Assembly (NCBI GenBank): GCA_030041435.1
Contig: JASHNW010000064.1
Span: 59,796-123,795 of the forward strand
Direction of reading: 5' to 3'
Length of the DNA: 64,000 nucleotides
From: Acidobacteriaceae bacterium
Lineage (GTDB): Bacteria; Acidobacteriota; Terriglobia; Terriglobales; Acidobacteriaceae
In this document: positions 18,703 to 28,355 of the stretch, in pieces
Layout: every line of letters starts with the position of its first letter
Position numbering within the stretch: the first letter of the stretch is position 1
Program-made: the position numbers and the translations under genes
The notes under the pieces: generated by a model
What the model saw: only the letters and a program-made list of their open reading frames with translations
Databases searched by the model: none
Told to the model about the DNA's origin: nothing

Positions 18703-20599
18703 GGAGCACCCCAGCAGGAGCGAAGGTGAGGGTGAGAACGGTGATGTCGTCCTGCTGGCCGTGGGCCTGGGCGGTCGCTGCGATTGCTTCGGCGGAGTGG
18801 GTGCTGATCTGGCGAGTTCGTTCAAAGCCAAAAAGCTCGCCGGAAGAAGATTGGGCTTCGACGACCCCGTCGGACAGGAGGGTGAGCGTGTCGCAGGCGT
18901 CGAGGCGGAGTGTGGACTCCGCGTAATTGGTGTCCGCAGTGACTCCCAGGGGCAGGCCGGAGTCGAGCGGGACTTCTTCGCCGTTGCGGTAAGGCGCGAG
19001 GTGACCGGCGTTGGCGAGGGTGAGGGTGCCATCGCCGAGAACGCGGGCACAGAGGCAGGTGACGAAGCCACCGTCCTTTTGCAGGCGGACCATTTCGCGG
19101 TTGAGCCTAGCCAACAGTTGCGCGGGGCCGGGGCACTCCCCTGCCAGGGCACTGGCTGCGCCGATGGTGAGAACGCCTGTCATAGCCGCCTTTAATCCCT
19201 TGCCGCTCACATCGCCGATGAGGAGCACGGTGGCGCGGGGCTGTTCGATGATGTGGTAAAAGTCGCCGCCGACATCCGCGGCGGGGTGGTACGCCGCATC
19301 GACGCGCCAGCCGGCAATGGCGGGCGGCTGGGCGGGAACCAATTGCTGCTGCAGCTCGCGGGCGGCGGCAAACTCGACACGGAGTTGTTCGCTCGAGCGC
19401 CAGGCCAACCACGTCTGCCGCATCAGCAGCACGGCAATGAAGAGCGTGCAAACATAAAAGGCCAATGTGAAGAGACTGATGCCCGGCCAAGCGAATTCGA
19501 CTGGGTGCCCGGCAACACCGAGGAAGTAGCCGACGCTGATGAGGATCGTGGCCGCGGCCACGAGCCGGTTCTTTCCGCGGCCAGCGAGTGCCACGACGTT
19601 TGCCCCGCTTCCGATCACGTTGTACGCGAACAGGAACCAGTTCAATGCGTACATTCCAACCAATGTAAGGGAGCTGGCGTGCATCGTGGTTCCCACGTAC
19701 ATGGCGGCAACGGTCAACCCGATCCAGCAGAGGTGGTAAGCGGCGCGGAAGATGCGATCTCGGAAACCCTGCACCGTCCAGGTGAACTCAACGACGACCC
19801 ACATGCCGATCGCGTTGAGGATGAAGAACGTTATGGCCTCCCGAGTCGCGGAGATTCCCGGCAGAAGCAACGGACCGAAGACGAGAAATGCGGGTAGCGC
19901 CACCAGCCAGAGGGCACAGAGCAGGAGGGTGCGGTTGCGCGCCCAGATGCCGAGCGTGAGCACGGCGAGTCCGAGCATCATAAAAACGAGAGCCAGCAGC
20001 AGCTGGGGCCCCAGGCGCAGCAGGGCCCGATCCTGAGCTTCCGTGGCCAGCGCATGCAAAAGGGGCGCGCTGCCGATGGAGAATGCGACGCTAACCGGAG
20101 CGGGATGACGCAGCACCAAACTCTCGCTCCGGTCGTAAGGCACATCCCAGGTGCGCACAGCAACGACGGCGACCGAGCCGGGCTGCGCAACGCCTGCGGG
20201 AATATCGAAGACCAGCATCTGCGGGTGGTCGAGCGGCCTGGCGTGCGGAGGAAAGTCGCCGTAGCGGCCGACCACCCGACCGTTGACCCACAGTTCCTCA
20301 ACACTGGGGAAAGCGTCGATGGTGCGCAAGCTAACGGCCAGAGGAGGAGCAGCGCCATCCGGCACGGCAATTCGGGCGCGCACCCAGAAGAAGCCGTCAG
20401 ACTCATAGCCGGGCGCGGGAAGGCTGCCACTTTGCGCCTGCGGCCACGCGCCGTCGTCAAACGAGGGTGAAGACCAGGCGGGATTGTCTCCGTTGTGGTA
20501 ATGGATAACAGGTTGCGTGGCAAGCGCGGGCTGGGCGCGCAGGATATGAGGCGCGATTGCGCAAGCGACGAGGAAGAAGGTTAGCGCAGGCTTACGCAT
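18695..20599 (-). CDS. PP2C/SpoIIE phosphatase, sensor type (array member 2)
   Basis: 634 residues from the ATG at 20599: signal peptide (MRKPALTFFLVACAIAP), jelly-roll-like domain with YHNGDNPAWSSPSFDDGAW, a multi-TM module, and a C-terminal SpoIIE domain. Catalytic aspartates are present in ADVGGDFYH, IGDVSGKGLKA, LLSDGVVEA and GQQDDITVL. The linker SEQLRVEFAAARELQQQLVP is nearly the same as in member 6 (SDQLRVEFAAAREVQQRLVP), and the TM region shares TVQGF/TVHGL followed by aromatic-rich helices, so members 2 and 6 are closest paralogs. It overlaps member 3 by ATGCGTAA. Likely role: dephosphorylate the upstream STAS protein in response to a periplasmic ligand (inference). Confidence 0.87.
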   Translation of the reverse strand: MRKPALTFFLVACAIAPHILRAQPALATQPVIHYHNGDNPAWSSPSFDDGAWPQAQSGSLPAPGYESDGFFWVRARIAVPDGAAPPLAVSLRTIDAFPSVEELWVNGRVVGRYGDFPPHARPLDHPQMLVFDIPAGVAQPGSVAVVAVRTWDVPYDRSESLVLRHPAPVSVAFSIGSAPLLHALATEAQDRALLRLGPQLLLALVFMMLGLAVLTLGIWARNRTLLLCALWLVALPAFLVFGPLLLPGISATREAITFFILNAIGMWVVVEFTWTVQGFRDRIFRAAYHLCWIGLTVAAMYVGTTMHASSLTLVGMYALNWFLFAYNVIGSGANVVALAGRGKNRLVAAATILISVGYFLGVAGHPVEFAWPGISLFTLAFYVCTLFIAVLLMRQTWLAWRSSEQLRVEFAAARELQQQLVPAQPPAIAGWRVDAAYHPAADVGGDFYHIIEQPRATVLLIGDVSGKGLKAAMTGVLTIGAASALAGECPGPAQLLARLNREMVRLQKDGGFVTCLCARVLGDGTLTLANAGHLAPYRNGEEVPLDSGLPLGVTADTNYAESTLRLDACDTLTLLSDGVVEAQSSSGELFGFERTRQISTHSAEAIAATAQAHGQQDDITVLTLTFAPAGVLHA

Positions 20600-22532
20600 G
20601 GGAGACCCCGGCTGGAGCGAAGGCGAGAGTGAGGACGGTGATGTCGTCTTGCTGACCAAACGACTGGGCGGCGGCCGCGATTTCCTCGCCAGTCCGGGTG
20701 CTGATCGCACGGGTACGATCGAAGCCGAAGAGCTCGCCGGCGGGCGATTGGGCTTCGACGACGCCGTCAGAGAGAAAAGTCAGCGAGTCGCCGGGGTTGA
20801 GCCGCATCTGCGATTCCGTGTACGCGGTATCGAAACTGACGCCGAGGGGTAGGCCGGATTCAAGAGGGACTTCTCCGCCATTGCAGTACGGAGAAAGATG
20901 GCCAGCATTGGCAAGCGTGAGCGCACCGTCGGGACCGATGCGGGCGACGAGGCAGGTGACGAAGCCGCCGTCAGCGGACGCGGAGAGCTGTGCATTGAGG
21001 CGAGACAGGATCTGCGACGGAGGCAGGGCTTCCTGCGCCATGTTCCGGAGCGCACCTAGGACGAGGGTGCCGGTCATGGCGGCTTTGAGGCCTTTGCCGC
21101 TCACATCGCCGATAACAAGCAGGGCCGAGCCATCCTGCTGCGGAATGACCTGGTAGAAATCGCCGCCGACCTCCGCAGCCGGGAGATAGGCCGCTTCGAG
21201 GCGGAGGCCCGGCAGGGTGGGTAGAGTTGCGGGAACGAGCTGAGACTGAATCTGGCGGGCGGAGTCCATTTCGGAGGAGAGGCGCTGCGCCTGCCGAGCA
21301 GATTCGGTGAAGCGCAGCACCAGCACGGCTCCGATGGCAAAGAAGGAGAGCAACAGCGAAAGGTCGTCCCAGGTGATCTGGAGACCGTGTCCGGTGTACA
21401 TGGTCCACGATCCCTGCGCCGCAGTGAGGCCGGCAGCGTGCAGAGCGCTCCTTGCCTCGCTCAGGCCCAATACGGCCGAATTGAGGAGGAAAGGCGCCAG
21501 CAATAACTGCGCGTCTCGGTTCCCGCGGCGCAGCATGGGGAGCAGTTTCATCAGGATGATGACGCTGATGGAGAGATGGGCGACGGTCCCGAGGAAGAAG
21601 GCCTGCGACACAGAAGCGTGGAAGTTCAGGACCCAAAACGGCGCAGTCGGGCGAATCCAGTTGACGACGAGAGCCGCATAAAAGAGCCGGTCATATTTCG
21701 ATCCGAGGAAGCTCCAGATGAAGAAAAGCCACGCAGTTTCCACCAGCGCGCTGACGGAAAGCTGAAGGTAAGTGGAGGGCCCGCCCTGAATCGGGATGGT
21801 CCCCAGCCAGAGCAGAAAGAGCGTCTGGGCCGCGGTGCCGAGTAGGAAAACAGCGGCCCAGGCATATTCGGTGGCCTGCCGCCGGAAGACAAAGAGCCCG
21901 AGGCTGAAGAGGCCGATGACAACGGCCACCACGCTGAGCAGCCAGCTGTCAGCGTGGCCGAAGGCGCTCTGCATCCGGATAAGGCGCACCATGCGCGTCA
22001 GATCCGTGCGGGTTCCCAGGACAGGAGAATGGCCCGCGCCCCAGCCGTAATAGGGTGCATAGATCGGGGAGGTCCATGCACGGATGGCGACCGAGACCGT
22101 ACGGTCATCCGCCGCCGCCGGAAGAGTCAGAACCTCGGCTGTCTCGTTCGCGAGTTTTGTCAGCGGCGGCCGCATCTGGCCGATGGTGCCGATCAGCTTC
22201 CCATTGGCATAGACCTCTTCCGCATCGGCGAGCGGGTAGACCAGCAGAGCCAGTGGTTCGTCCGTTGCCGGAAGTTTCACGCGAAGGCGGAGCCAGCTAT
22301 AGCCGGAGTATTCCGGCAGACCCTGATCGGCCCAGCTCTTTTCGATCGGATGCAACGCCCAGTGCGAATCGTCGAAGCTGGGCGAAGCCCAGGCCGGGTT
22401 GTCGCCGGTATGGAAGCGCCAGGGCGCCGTGATGACGAGAGGGCCGCCCGCGGCAAAGGCGTCAAAGGTTTGTGCGTGAATCGCGGGCGCAGAGACCGTC
22501 GCGATCAGACTGAGCAGAAGGAGCCTACGCAC
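20592..22532 (-). CDS. PP2C/SpoIIE phosphatase, sensor type (array member 3, GTG start)
   Basis: 646 residues. It is the only array member with a GTG start (22532), fixed by the overlap GTGCGTAG and a strong upstream GGAGGT. The signal peptide (LLLLSLIATVSAPAIHAQ) leads into the motif FHTGDNPAWASPSFDDSHW and the second sensor motif GYSWLRLRVKLP. The TM module starts SWLLSVVAVVIGLFSLGLFVF. The SpoIIE domain has AEVGGDFYQ, IGDVSGKG, FLSDGVVEA and QQDDITVL. The signal peptide and sensor are strikingly like member 7 (LLLALVATVLAPVLRAQSF), identifying 3 and 7 as paralogs from a block duplication. Confidence 0.87.
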   Translation of the reverse strand: MRRLLLLSLIATVSAPAIHAQTFDAFAAGGPLVITAPWRFHTGDNPAWASPSFDDSHWALHPIEKSWADQGLPEYSGYSWLRLRVKLPATDEPLALLVYPLADAEEVYANGKLIGTIGQMRPPLTKLANETAEVLTLPAAADDRTVSVAIRAWTSPIYAPYYGWGAGHSPVLGTRTDLTRMVRLIRMQSAFGHADSWLLSVVAVVIGLFSLGLFVFRRQATEYAWAAVFLLGTAAQTLFLLWLGTIPIQGGPSTYLQLSVSALVETAWLFFIWSFLGSKYDRLFYAALVVNWIRPTAPFWVLNFHASVSQAFFLGTVAHLSISVIILMKLLPMLRRGNRDAQLLLAPFLLNSAVLGLSEARSALHAAGLTAAQGSWTMYTGHGLQITWDDLSLLLSFFAIGAVLVLRFTESARQAQRLSSEMDSARQIQSQLVPATLPTLPGLRLEAAYLPAAEVGGDFYQVIPQQDGSALLVIGDVSGKGLKAAMTGTLVLGALRNMAQEALPPSQILSRLNAQLSASADGGFVTCLVARIGPDGALTLANAGHLSPYCNGGEVPLESGLPLGVSFDTAYTESQMRLNPGDSLTFLSDGVVEAQSPAGELFGFDRTRAISTRTGEEIAAAAQSFGQQDDITVLTLAFAPAGVSHA

Positions 22533-24549
22533 GAAGCACCTCCGCAGGCGCCAACTGGAGGGTGAGCACGGTGATGTCGTCCTGCTGGCCGAACTTTATG
22601 GCCGCCTCGGTTGCGCGATGCGCATCCGGCCAGGAGGAAATCAACTCCCGAAGGCGGTCAAAGCCGAAAATCTCGCCACTCTCACTACGCGCCTCGAGTA
22701 ATCCGTCGGTGTACAGGGTGAGCCGGTCCTCGACGTCGAGATGGAGAGAGATCGTTTCATAACTTGCGGCAGCATCCAGTCCAAGCGGGAGCGCGCCCGG
22801 CAGGTCGACCTCGCTCCCGTTGAGCAGCGGAGATGGATGTCCGGCATTGGCGAATGCGCAGCTTCCGTCCGCGCCGAGCCGAAGCGCGAGGCAGGTGACA
22901 AATTCATGCTGCAATCGTCCATACACACGCCGGTTGAGCCCGGCGAGAATTTCCGCTGGCTCAGTGACAGTTTCAGCCAGAGTGCGAACGGCGCCCACGA
23001 TCAGCGCGACCGTCATAGCAGCTTTGAGCCCTTTGCCGCTTACGTCTCCGAGAACGACCAGTGCGGCGCCGTCCTCGAGAGGAATGATCTGGTAGAAATC
23101 TCCGCCAACCTCCTGCGCGGGACGATAGGCGCTGGTGACCCCGTAACCTGGGAGCGAAGGCAGCGTCTCCGGCACAAGAACCTGTTGCAGTTCCTGGACG
23201 CTGCGCAGTTCCTGCTCGATCATTTGCTGGCGGTCAAGGGTTTCGCGCGAGTAACGGTAGACGGCATAGACGATGGCGACCAGCAGAGCGGTATCGGCCA
23301 CCGTTTCTGTCGAGAGGGGATTTCCATAGATCGTGAACAGGGGCGCTGAGATTGCACCGGCGAGGGTCGAATGAGTGAACCGGCTGCCCTGCTCGGCGAT
23401 GCCATGGAAGACCTGGACCATCTCGGCGATAAAAGCGAAAACCGCGACTGCCCAGCGCGCGGGATCGAGGCGCTTGCGGACAGCGAAAGCCAAGATGATC
23501 AGGGGATACACTTCAGCAAGTACGAACAGCACAGTGAGCAGCGCATCGGCAAGCTGCAGTCTGAAAGCGACCCGCGGCGCGCCCAGATTAAAGAACGCCA
23601 GCAGGCTATCTGCCGATGCATCAATCCAGTAAATCCAGGCGATGATTCGCGTGGCGCGCATGAGCCGTGAGTTCTGATTCAGCTTGAGCAGCCACAGCAA
23701 AAGGAACCACACTCCGATATCCCTTAGCGCCAGTGCAAGTTGCGCCAGAAGATAAGAAGCGCTGAATGCGATCGGAAGATGACGCCCCTGAACTAAGCTT
23801 GCTGCGAGTTCTCCGCCGCAGAAAATGGCCATCCACAGGAGCGCACTAAGCGAGCGGTCGCGGAGCCAGGCCAGCAAGCTTAACCCGAAGAGCGCCGCAT
23901 AGATCGCCTGGATGGCAAAAAAATACAGGTTTTGCAGCAGCCAAATGTTGACCAGACTCGCTTTTTGGCCGGCGATAGCCGCAGGACTACCGATGAATGG
24001 CGCCCCGACGATTCCCCCCTGAAGTCCGTTGTCATAGGAGAACAACGGCCGCGACCAGACGCGGATGGCCAAAACCCCGTCGCGGAGAGAGCCGAGGTGG
24101 AAGACTTGCGCTGACCCGGATTCTCGCCAGGAAGGGTAAGGGGGCATCTTTCCGTCGTGGGCCACAAGCGCGCCGTTCCAGTAGATCTGGTACACATCGT
24201 CAATTTGTGGAATGAGCAGAGCGAAGTCCGGGGAAGCGCCGGTCGCGGGCGTGAGATGAAGATGGAGCCGATACCACGCGTACCCCTGGTAGGAGCGATG
24301 GCCTTGCGCGCCCCAGGTTTCGGCGGCCGAGATCTGCTCCCAGCCGTTGTGGCCGGTGGAGTCGTCGAGCGAGGTCGAGGCGAAGGACGGATCGTCACCG
24401 AGATGGAATTGCCAGGGGCCGTCGAGGGCGACGGCGCCGCGGCCGAGGTCGTAGATGGCGAGCGTGGGCGGTGCGGGTGCAGCGGCGCGAGCCAGCGGGG
24501 CGGCGAGGGCACACGCGAGGAACAGGAGAATGAGCGCGTGCTTACGCAT
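22525..24549 (-). CDS. PP2C/SpoIIE phosphatase, sensor type (array member 4)
   Basis: 674 residues from the ATG at 24549. Signal peptide (LILLFLACALAAPLARA), sensor domain with LGRGAVALDGPWQFHLGDD and YAWYRLHLHL, then about seven TM segments and a SpoIIE domain with AQEVGGDFYQ, LGDVSGKG, LYTDGLLEA and QQDDITVL. The DISM-like TM module ends VADTALLVAIVYAVYRYS, closely matched in member 8 (FADTLLLVAILYAVWRYE). The phosphatase entry VLVPETLPSLPGYGVTS also resembles VLVPQSLPEVPDYSVSS-type sequence there. It differs from most members in lacking an N-A-G-H-L-x-P-Y tyrosine (NAGHPSPL). Overlap with member 5 is ATGCGTAA. Confidence 0.87.
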   Translation of the reverse strand: MRKHALILLFLACALAAPLARAAAPAPPTLAIYDLGRGAVALDGPWQFHLGDDPSFASTSLDDSTGHNGWEQISAAETWGAQGHRSYQGYAWYRLHLHLTPATGASPDFALLIPQIDDVYQIYWNGALVAHDGKMPPYPSWRESGSAQVFHLGSLRDGVLAIRVWSRPLFSYDNGLQGGIVGAPFIGSPAAIAGQKASLVNIWLLQNLYFFAIQAIYAALFGLSLLAWLRDRSLSALLWMAIFCGGELAASLVQGRHLPIAFSASYLLAQLALALRDIGVWFLLLWLLKLNQNSRLMRATRIIAWIYWIDASADSLLAFFNLGAPRVAFRLQLADALLTVLFVLAEVYPLIILAFAVRKRLDPARWAVAVFAFIAEMVQVFHGIAEQGSRFTHSTLAGAISAPLFTIYGNPLSTETVADTALLVAIVYAVYRYSRETLDRQQMIEQELRSVQELQQVLVPETLPSLPGYGVTSAYRPAQEVGGDFYQIIPLEDGAALVVLGDVSGKGLKAAMTVALIVGAVRTLAETVTEPAEILAGLNRRVYGRLQHEFVTCLALRLGADGSCAFANAGHPSPLLNGSEVDLPGALPLGLDAAASYETISLHLDVEDRLTLYTDGLLEARSESGEIFGFDRLRELISSWPDAHRATEAAIKFGQQDDITVLTLQLAPAEVLRA

Positions 24550-26461
24550 GCAGCATCTCCGCGGGGTTGAAGGTAAGAGTAAGGACAGTGACGTCGTCCT
24601 GCTGGCCGAAAGCCTGGGCGACAACCGCGATTTGCTCGGCGGACTGCGTGCTGATCGCGCGGGAGCGGTCAAATCCGAACAGTTCGCCGGAAGAGTTTCG
24701 GGCCTCGACGACACCATCGGAGAGGAAGGTGAGCATGTCGCCGGCAGCTAACTGGAAGGGGGGCTCGGAGTAGTCAGTTTGATCACTAACACCCAGCGGC
24801 AGCCCTGAATCGATCTTCAGCTCGGCACCGTTCAGATAGGGGGGCAGATGACCGGCATTTGCGATCGTTGCCCTCCCATCCCGCGCCACGTCCGCGCACA
24901 GGCAGGTGGCGAACCCGCCGAGACGCATGCGGCACAGGACCTGATTCAGGTGCGCGAGGAGTTCGTGTGGCGAGTCGCCACCGCGCTCCTCGCCGGCGCC
25001 GAGCAGCAGCGTTGCCGCCATGGCAGCGGCCGCGCCTTTTCCACTCACATCGCCAATCAGAATGCGTTGACGGCCGTCAGGAAGAACCCGACAGAGAAAA
25101 AAATCACCACCCACCTCGCGCATGGGATGGAAGGCGACCTCAACACTCAGGCCTGAAGCGCTCTCGATGGTTGCGGGCGCCAGCATATGCTGAATCTCGC
25201 TGGCCGCCTGCATTTCGCCGGCAAGCGAGGCCCGCTGCACGGCAATCTGGCGCTGGTCGCGCAGGATGAATGCAATGATGGCGCCCACCGCGCACAACTG
25301 CGCTATGCTTTGTGCCGGAAACAGTGTGGATTGCCAGGCTTGAAAGAGTCCCGACAGCCCCGGGAAGGGCTCGGCCGCAAGCGCGAGGAAGAAAACGATG
25401 AGCACAGCACCCCACGCTGCCGACAGTGCGGCAACGGCCCGCATCCGATGCGGAACCTGTTGGTACGGCCAAAAGGCGATGAACGGACCACATCCGAGAA
25501 GGACAGCCAGAAGAACGTAGGAGACGGGGGCAATGACGAAGAAATGAATCGCGTCCAGGCGAAGGGCCGGTTGTGGGGGCAGCAGAAGCTCGGCCAATGG
25601 CCAGGCCGTGCACACAAACCAGGCTCCGATGAGCAGCCGGAACACGTTGGGCACGCGCTTCCGGGCCAGGGAGAAATAGAAGAACGTTTGCGCGAGCGTG
25701 TTGGCCGTGCCCGAAAGAGAGTAAAGGGCGAGCTGGGCCCAGACGGGCTCTTTCGTCATCAGCGTCCCACACAGAATGTTCACGAACATCAGGCCGACAA
25801 AGGTACAGGACAGCCCCAACAGGATCGGTTCGAGGTGGGATCGGTCCCAGGCAGAGAATCCGAGGAGCAACAGGCCGACGATTCCGATGACAACCAGGGG
25901 CAGAAACGATGTTGCTTCGTCAGAAAGCTGCCGAACGAGCACGCCTGCCCGGTTGTCGCGCAAGCTGTTGGTATCCCCAAGACGAAACTCGGGAGCCTCT
26001 AGGCTGCCTGCTGGATCCGCCGTAACCATGCGGAAGACGGCACGCAGCGAAAGGACGTTAGAACGGTTTGCGGCAGGCAATGGCGGGAAGGAAAAGATGC
26101 GGATCGAGTCCATGCTGAAGAAACCGTTCTTCAGGTCGCCATTCCGGCCGATGGGCACTCCATTGAGGAAAAGCTGGTAGGCGGCCAAAAAACGCACCTG
26201 CACGGCGGGGTGGTCGAACGCAGCGAACCCAGGCGAATCGACACGGCAACGTACCCAGAAGCGGGACTGACCGGGCGGTGCGTGCCACTGGGCAAGCGGG
26301 CGCCAGCCAGATTCGTCGAGACTGGGGGCGGACCAGGCGGGGTTATCCCCGGCGCGCCACACGCACTGCTGCGGGGAAAACGCGAGGATACCGGGAACAG
26401 CCTGTCCCCGAAGCGCTGGCGCGGTGAGAGCCAGGAGCAGCAAAGCGGCCAGTTTATGCAT
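24542..26461 (-). CDS. PP2C/SpoIIE phosphatase, divergent sensor type (array member 5)
   Basis: 639 residues from the ATG at 26461 with signal peptide MHKLAALLLLALTAPAL. The sensor motif is relaxed (WRAGDNPAWSAPSLDESGW, FWVRCRVDSP). The multi-TM module is followed by a SpoIIE domain whose entry is the most divergent of the set (ASEIQHMLAPATI) and which reads REVGGDFFLC, IGDVSGKGAAAAM, FLSDGVVEA and QQDDVTVL. Catalytic aspartates are nevertheless all present. By position it is the counterpart of member 1 in a four-gene duplication, and it shares the MHKLA start, but similarity is weaker than in the other pairs. Overlap with member 6 is ATGCATAA. Confidence 0.85.
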   Translation of the reverse strand: MHKLAALLLLALTAPALRGQAVPGILAFSPQQCVWRAGDNPAWSAPSLDESGWRPLAQWHAPPGQSRFWVRCRVDSPGFAAFDHPAVQVRFLAAYQLFLNGVPIGRNGDLKNGFFSMDSIRIFSFPPLPAANRSNVLSLRAVFRMVTADPAGSLEAPEFRLGDTNSLRDNRAGVLVRQLSDEATSFLPLVVIGIVGLLLLGFSAWDRSHLEPILLGLSCTFVGLMFVNILCGTLMTKEPVWAQLALYSLSGTANTLAQTFFYFSLARKRVPNVFRLLIGAWFVCTAWPLAELLLPPQPALRLDAIHFFVIAPVSYVLLAVLLGCGPFIAFWPYQQVPHRMRAVAALSAAWGAVLIVFFLALAAEPFPGLSGLFQAWQSTLFPAQSIAQLCAVGAIIAFILRDQRQIAVQRASLAGEMQAASEIQHMLAPATIESASGLSVEVAFHPMREVGGDFFLCRVLPDGRQRILIGDVSGKGAAAAMAATLLLGAGEERGGDSPHELLAHLNQVLCRMRLGGFATCLCADVARDGRATIANAGHLPPYLNGAELKIDSGLPLGVSDQTDYSEPPFQLAAGDMLTFLSDGVVEARNSSGELFGFDRSRAISTQSAEQIAVVAQAFGQQDDVTVLTLTFNPAEMLHA

Positions 26462-28355
26462 GGGTCAACTCAGCGGGGGCGAATTGAAGCGTGAGGACTG
26501 TGATGTCATCCTGCTGGCCGTGAGCCTGCGCGGCAGCGGCTATCTGTTCGGCAGATTGGGCACTGATGGCCTTCATGCGATCAAAGCCGAAGAGCTGGCC
26601 GCCAATGTCCTGGGCTTCGACAACGCCATCAGAGAGAAATGTAAGCGTGTCGCCCGGATTCAATCGGAGCCTGATCTCGAAGTAGTCGGCGTCGCGTGTG
26701 ATGCCGAGAGGTAAACCAGTCAACAATGAAACTTCATCTCCGTTGCAATAAGGCGCCAGATGGCCGGCGTTCGCCAGGCTGACGGAGCCGTCGACGCCGA
26801 GGCGCGCGCAGAGGCAGGTGACGAAGCCGCCGCCGGATGAAGCCACAAGCTGAACATTCAGCCGCGCGAGAATCTCCGCGGGCGAGAGGTTCTCCTGAGC
26901 CAGGGTTTGCAGCCCGCCGAGGACGAGTGTGCCGGTCATGGCGGCCTTCAATCCCTTGCCGCTGACATCGCCGATGACGAGGAGCGCAGAGCCGTCGGGT
27001 TGGGGGAACACCTGGTAGAAGTCGCCGCCCACTTCGGCGGCGGGAACGTAAACAGCGCGCAGGCTGAAGCGGTTCAGTCGTGGCGGCGCTGCGGGAACAA
27101 GACGCTGCTGCACTTCGCGAGCCGCGGCGAATTCGACGCGAAGCTGATCGCTCTGGCGCCAGGCGGCGAGGGCGCGCCGCACGAGCATGGCGGCAATGGC
27201 AAACCCGGAGAGAAGGAAGCCCAGATCGAAGAGATCGACGTAGACATTGTGAATCAGCCTGTATTCGCGCCAGCCAAAGGCAGCGAGGCCGGAGGCGACA
27301 GGGATCACGCTCATGGCGGCGGCGATGGCACGGTTATAGCGGCGGACCAGAAGCACCCAAAGATTGGCCGCGAGCGTGATGGCGTTGAAGAACTGAAGGA
27401 AGACGATTTCCGCTGTGTGCGACCACCATACGAAGGAGGTAGCAACGAGGCCGGAACCGACCAATAAATGGGTACCGTTGTACAGCATCCATGCGAGATG
27501 ACCAAGACGACGCCAGATGCGGGCGTGCAGGCCGTGAACGGTCCAGATCAACTCAACCGTCGTCGCCATGGTGGGAATGCAGAGCAAAACACAAAGCAGA
27601 GTCCAGCCCCGGTAAGGGATAGAGAGGAAGCCCAGGTCCGTCGCATCGAAGAAACATTCGAATAAGGGATAGGAAATCAACAGCAACGCGCACCAGAGCA
27701 GCTCGCTTCTGCGAGTCCTGAGCCAGAAGATCAACAGGCCTGCGCCCACCACCATCAGCAGGGCGTTCGCCGCCAGGTTGGGAATGCGGCCGAGAGCTTC
27801 GGCCAGCAGGCTGGCACGCTGTGTGGCGTCGGCGGTGTCGGACTCCGCGATGCGGAACTCGAACTGGCCGCGCCCTCCGGAGAGGCGCATGGCCGGCAGA
27901 TACCAGAGACGCAGGGCGACGACAGCGGTGGCGCCGGGGGCCGCGGTTTCTGTGGAGAGGCAGAAGACAGCGGATGAGCGCAGATAAAACGGCTGGCCGC
28001 TGGGTGGGAATCCACCCTGGCCGCCGAGATCGCGGTTATTGACAAAGAGACGGTATGCATTGGCGTAAGACTCCCGTTCCACCAGGCGAATCGCGAGCCG
28101 CCTGGACGAAGCGGAGGCCATCGGCACGCGGGCGCGAAGCCAGACGAAACCGTCGGAATGGAAGGCAGGGACAGGCCAGGATCCATTGGCGGCTACGATC
28201 CAGGAGCTGTCATCGAAGGCGGGCGAGGCCCAGGCGGGATTGTCCCCATAGTGATAGCGAACGATCGGCCGGGAGGGATCTGCGGACTGAGCAGCAGTTG
28301 TCTGCGGCGCGATCGCCCCGACGACAAGCAGCAACAGCAGCGGCAATTTACGCAT
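26454..28355 (-). CDS. PP2C/SpoIIE phosphatase, sensor type (array member 6)
   Basis: 633 residues from the ATG at 28355, with GGAGGT 7 nt upstream. Signal peptide (MRKLPLLLLLVVGAIAP), sensor motif VRYHYGDNPAWASPAFDDSSW and VWLRARVPM, a multi-TM module with TVHGLHARIWRRLGH, and the SpoIIE domain (AEVGGDFYQ, IGDVSGKG, FLSDGVVEA, QQDDITVL). Paralog of member 2 across sensor, TM and linker. Some 3' sequence (PLGITRDADY) is shared with member 7 rather than member 2, a sign of sequence exchange between neighbours. Overlap with member 7 is ATGCGTAA. Confidence 0.87.
   Translation of the reverse strand: MRKLPLLLLLVVGAIAPQTTAAQSADPSRPIVRYHYGDNPAWASPAFDDSSWIVAANGSWPVPAFHSDGFVWLRARVPMASASSRRLAIRLVERESYANAYRLFVNNRDLGGQGGFPPSGQPFYLRSSAVFCLSTETAAPGATAVVALRLWYLPAMRLSGGRGQFEFRIAESDTADATQRASLLAEALGRIPNLAANALLMVVGAGLLIFWLRTRRSELLWCALLLISYPLFECFFDATDLGFLSIPYRGWTLLCVLLCIPTMATTVELIWTVHGLHARIWRRLGHLAWMLYNGTHLLVGSGLVATSFVWWSHTAEIVFLQFFNAITLAANLWVLLVRRYNRAIAAAMSVIPVASGLAAFGWREYRLIHNVYVDLFDLGFLLSGFAIAAMLVRRALAAWRQSDQLRVEFAAAREVQQRLVPAAPPRLNRFSLRAVYVPAAEVGGDFYQVFPQPDGSALLVIGDVSGKGLKAAMTGTLVLGGLQTLAQENLSPAEILARLNVQLVASSGGGFVTCLCARLGVDGSVSLANAGHLAPYCNGDEVSLLTGLPLGITRDADYFEIRLRLNPGDTLTFLSDGVVEAQDIGGQLFGFDRMKAISAQSAEQIAAAAQAHGQQDDITVLTLQFAPAELTHA

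Noticed and set aside
16771..19152. Extended open frames reaching far upstream of several phosphatase genes (to 19152, 20710, 24717 and 28517)
   Set aside because: The upstream parts are shadows of the neighbouring phosphatase; true starts have signal peptides and the shared 8-nt overlap.
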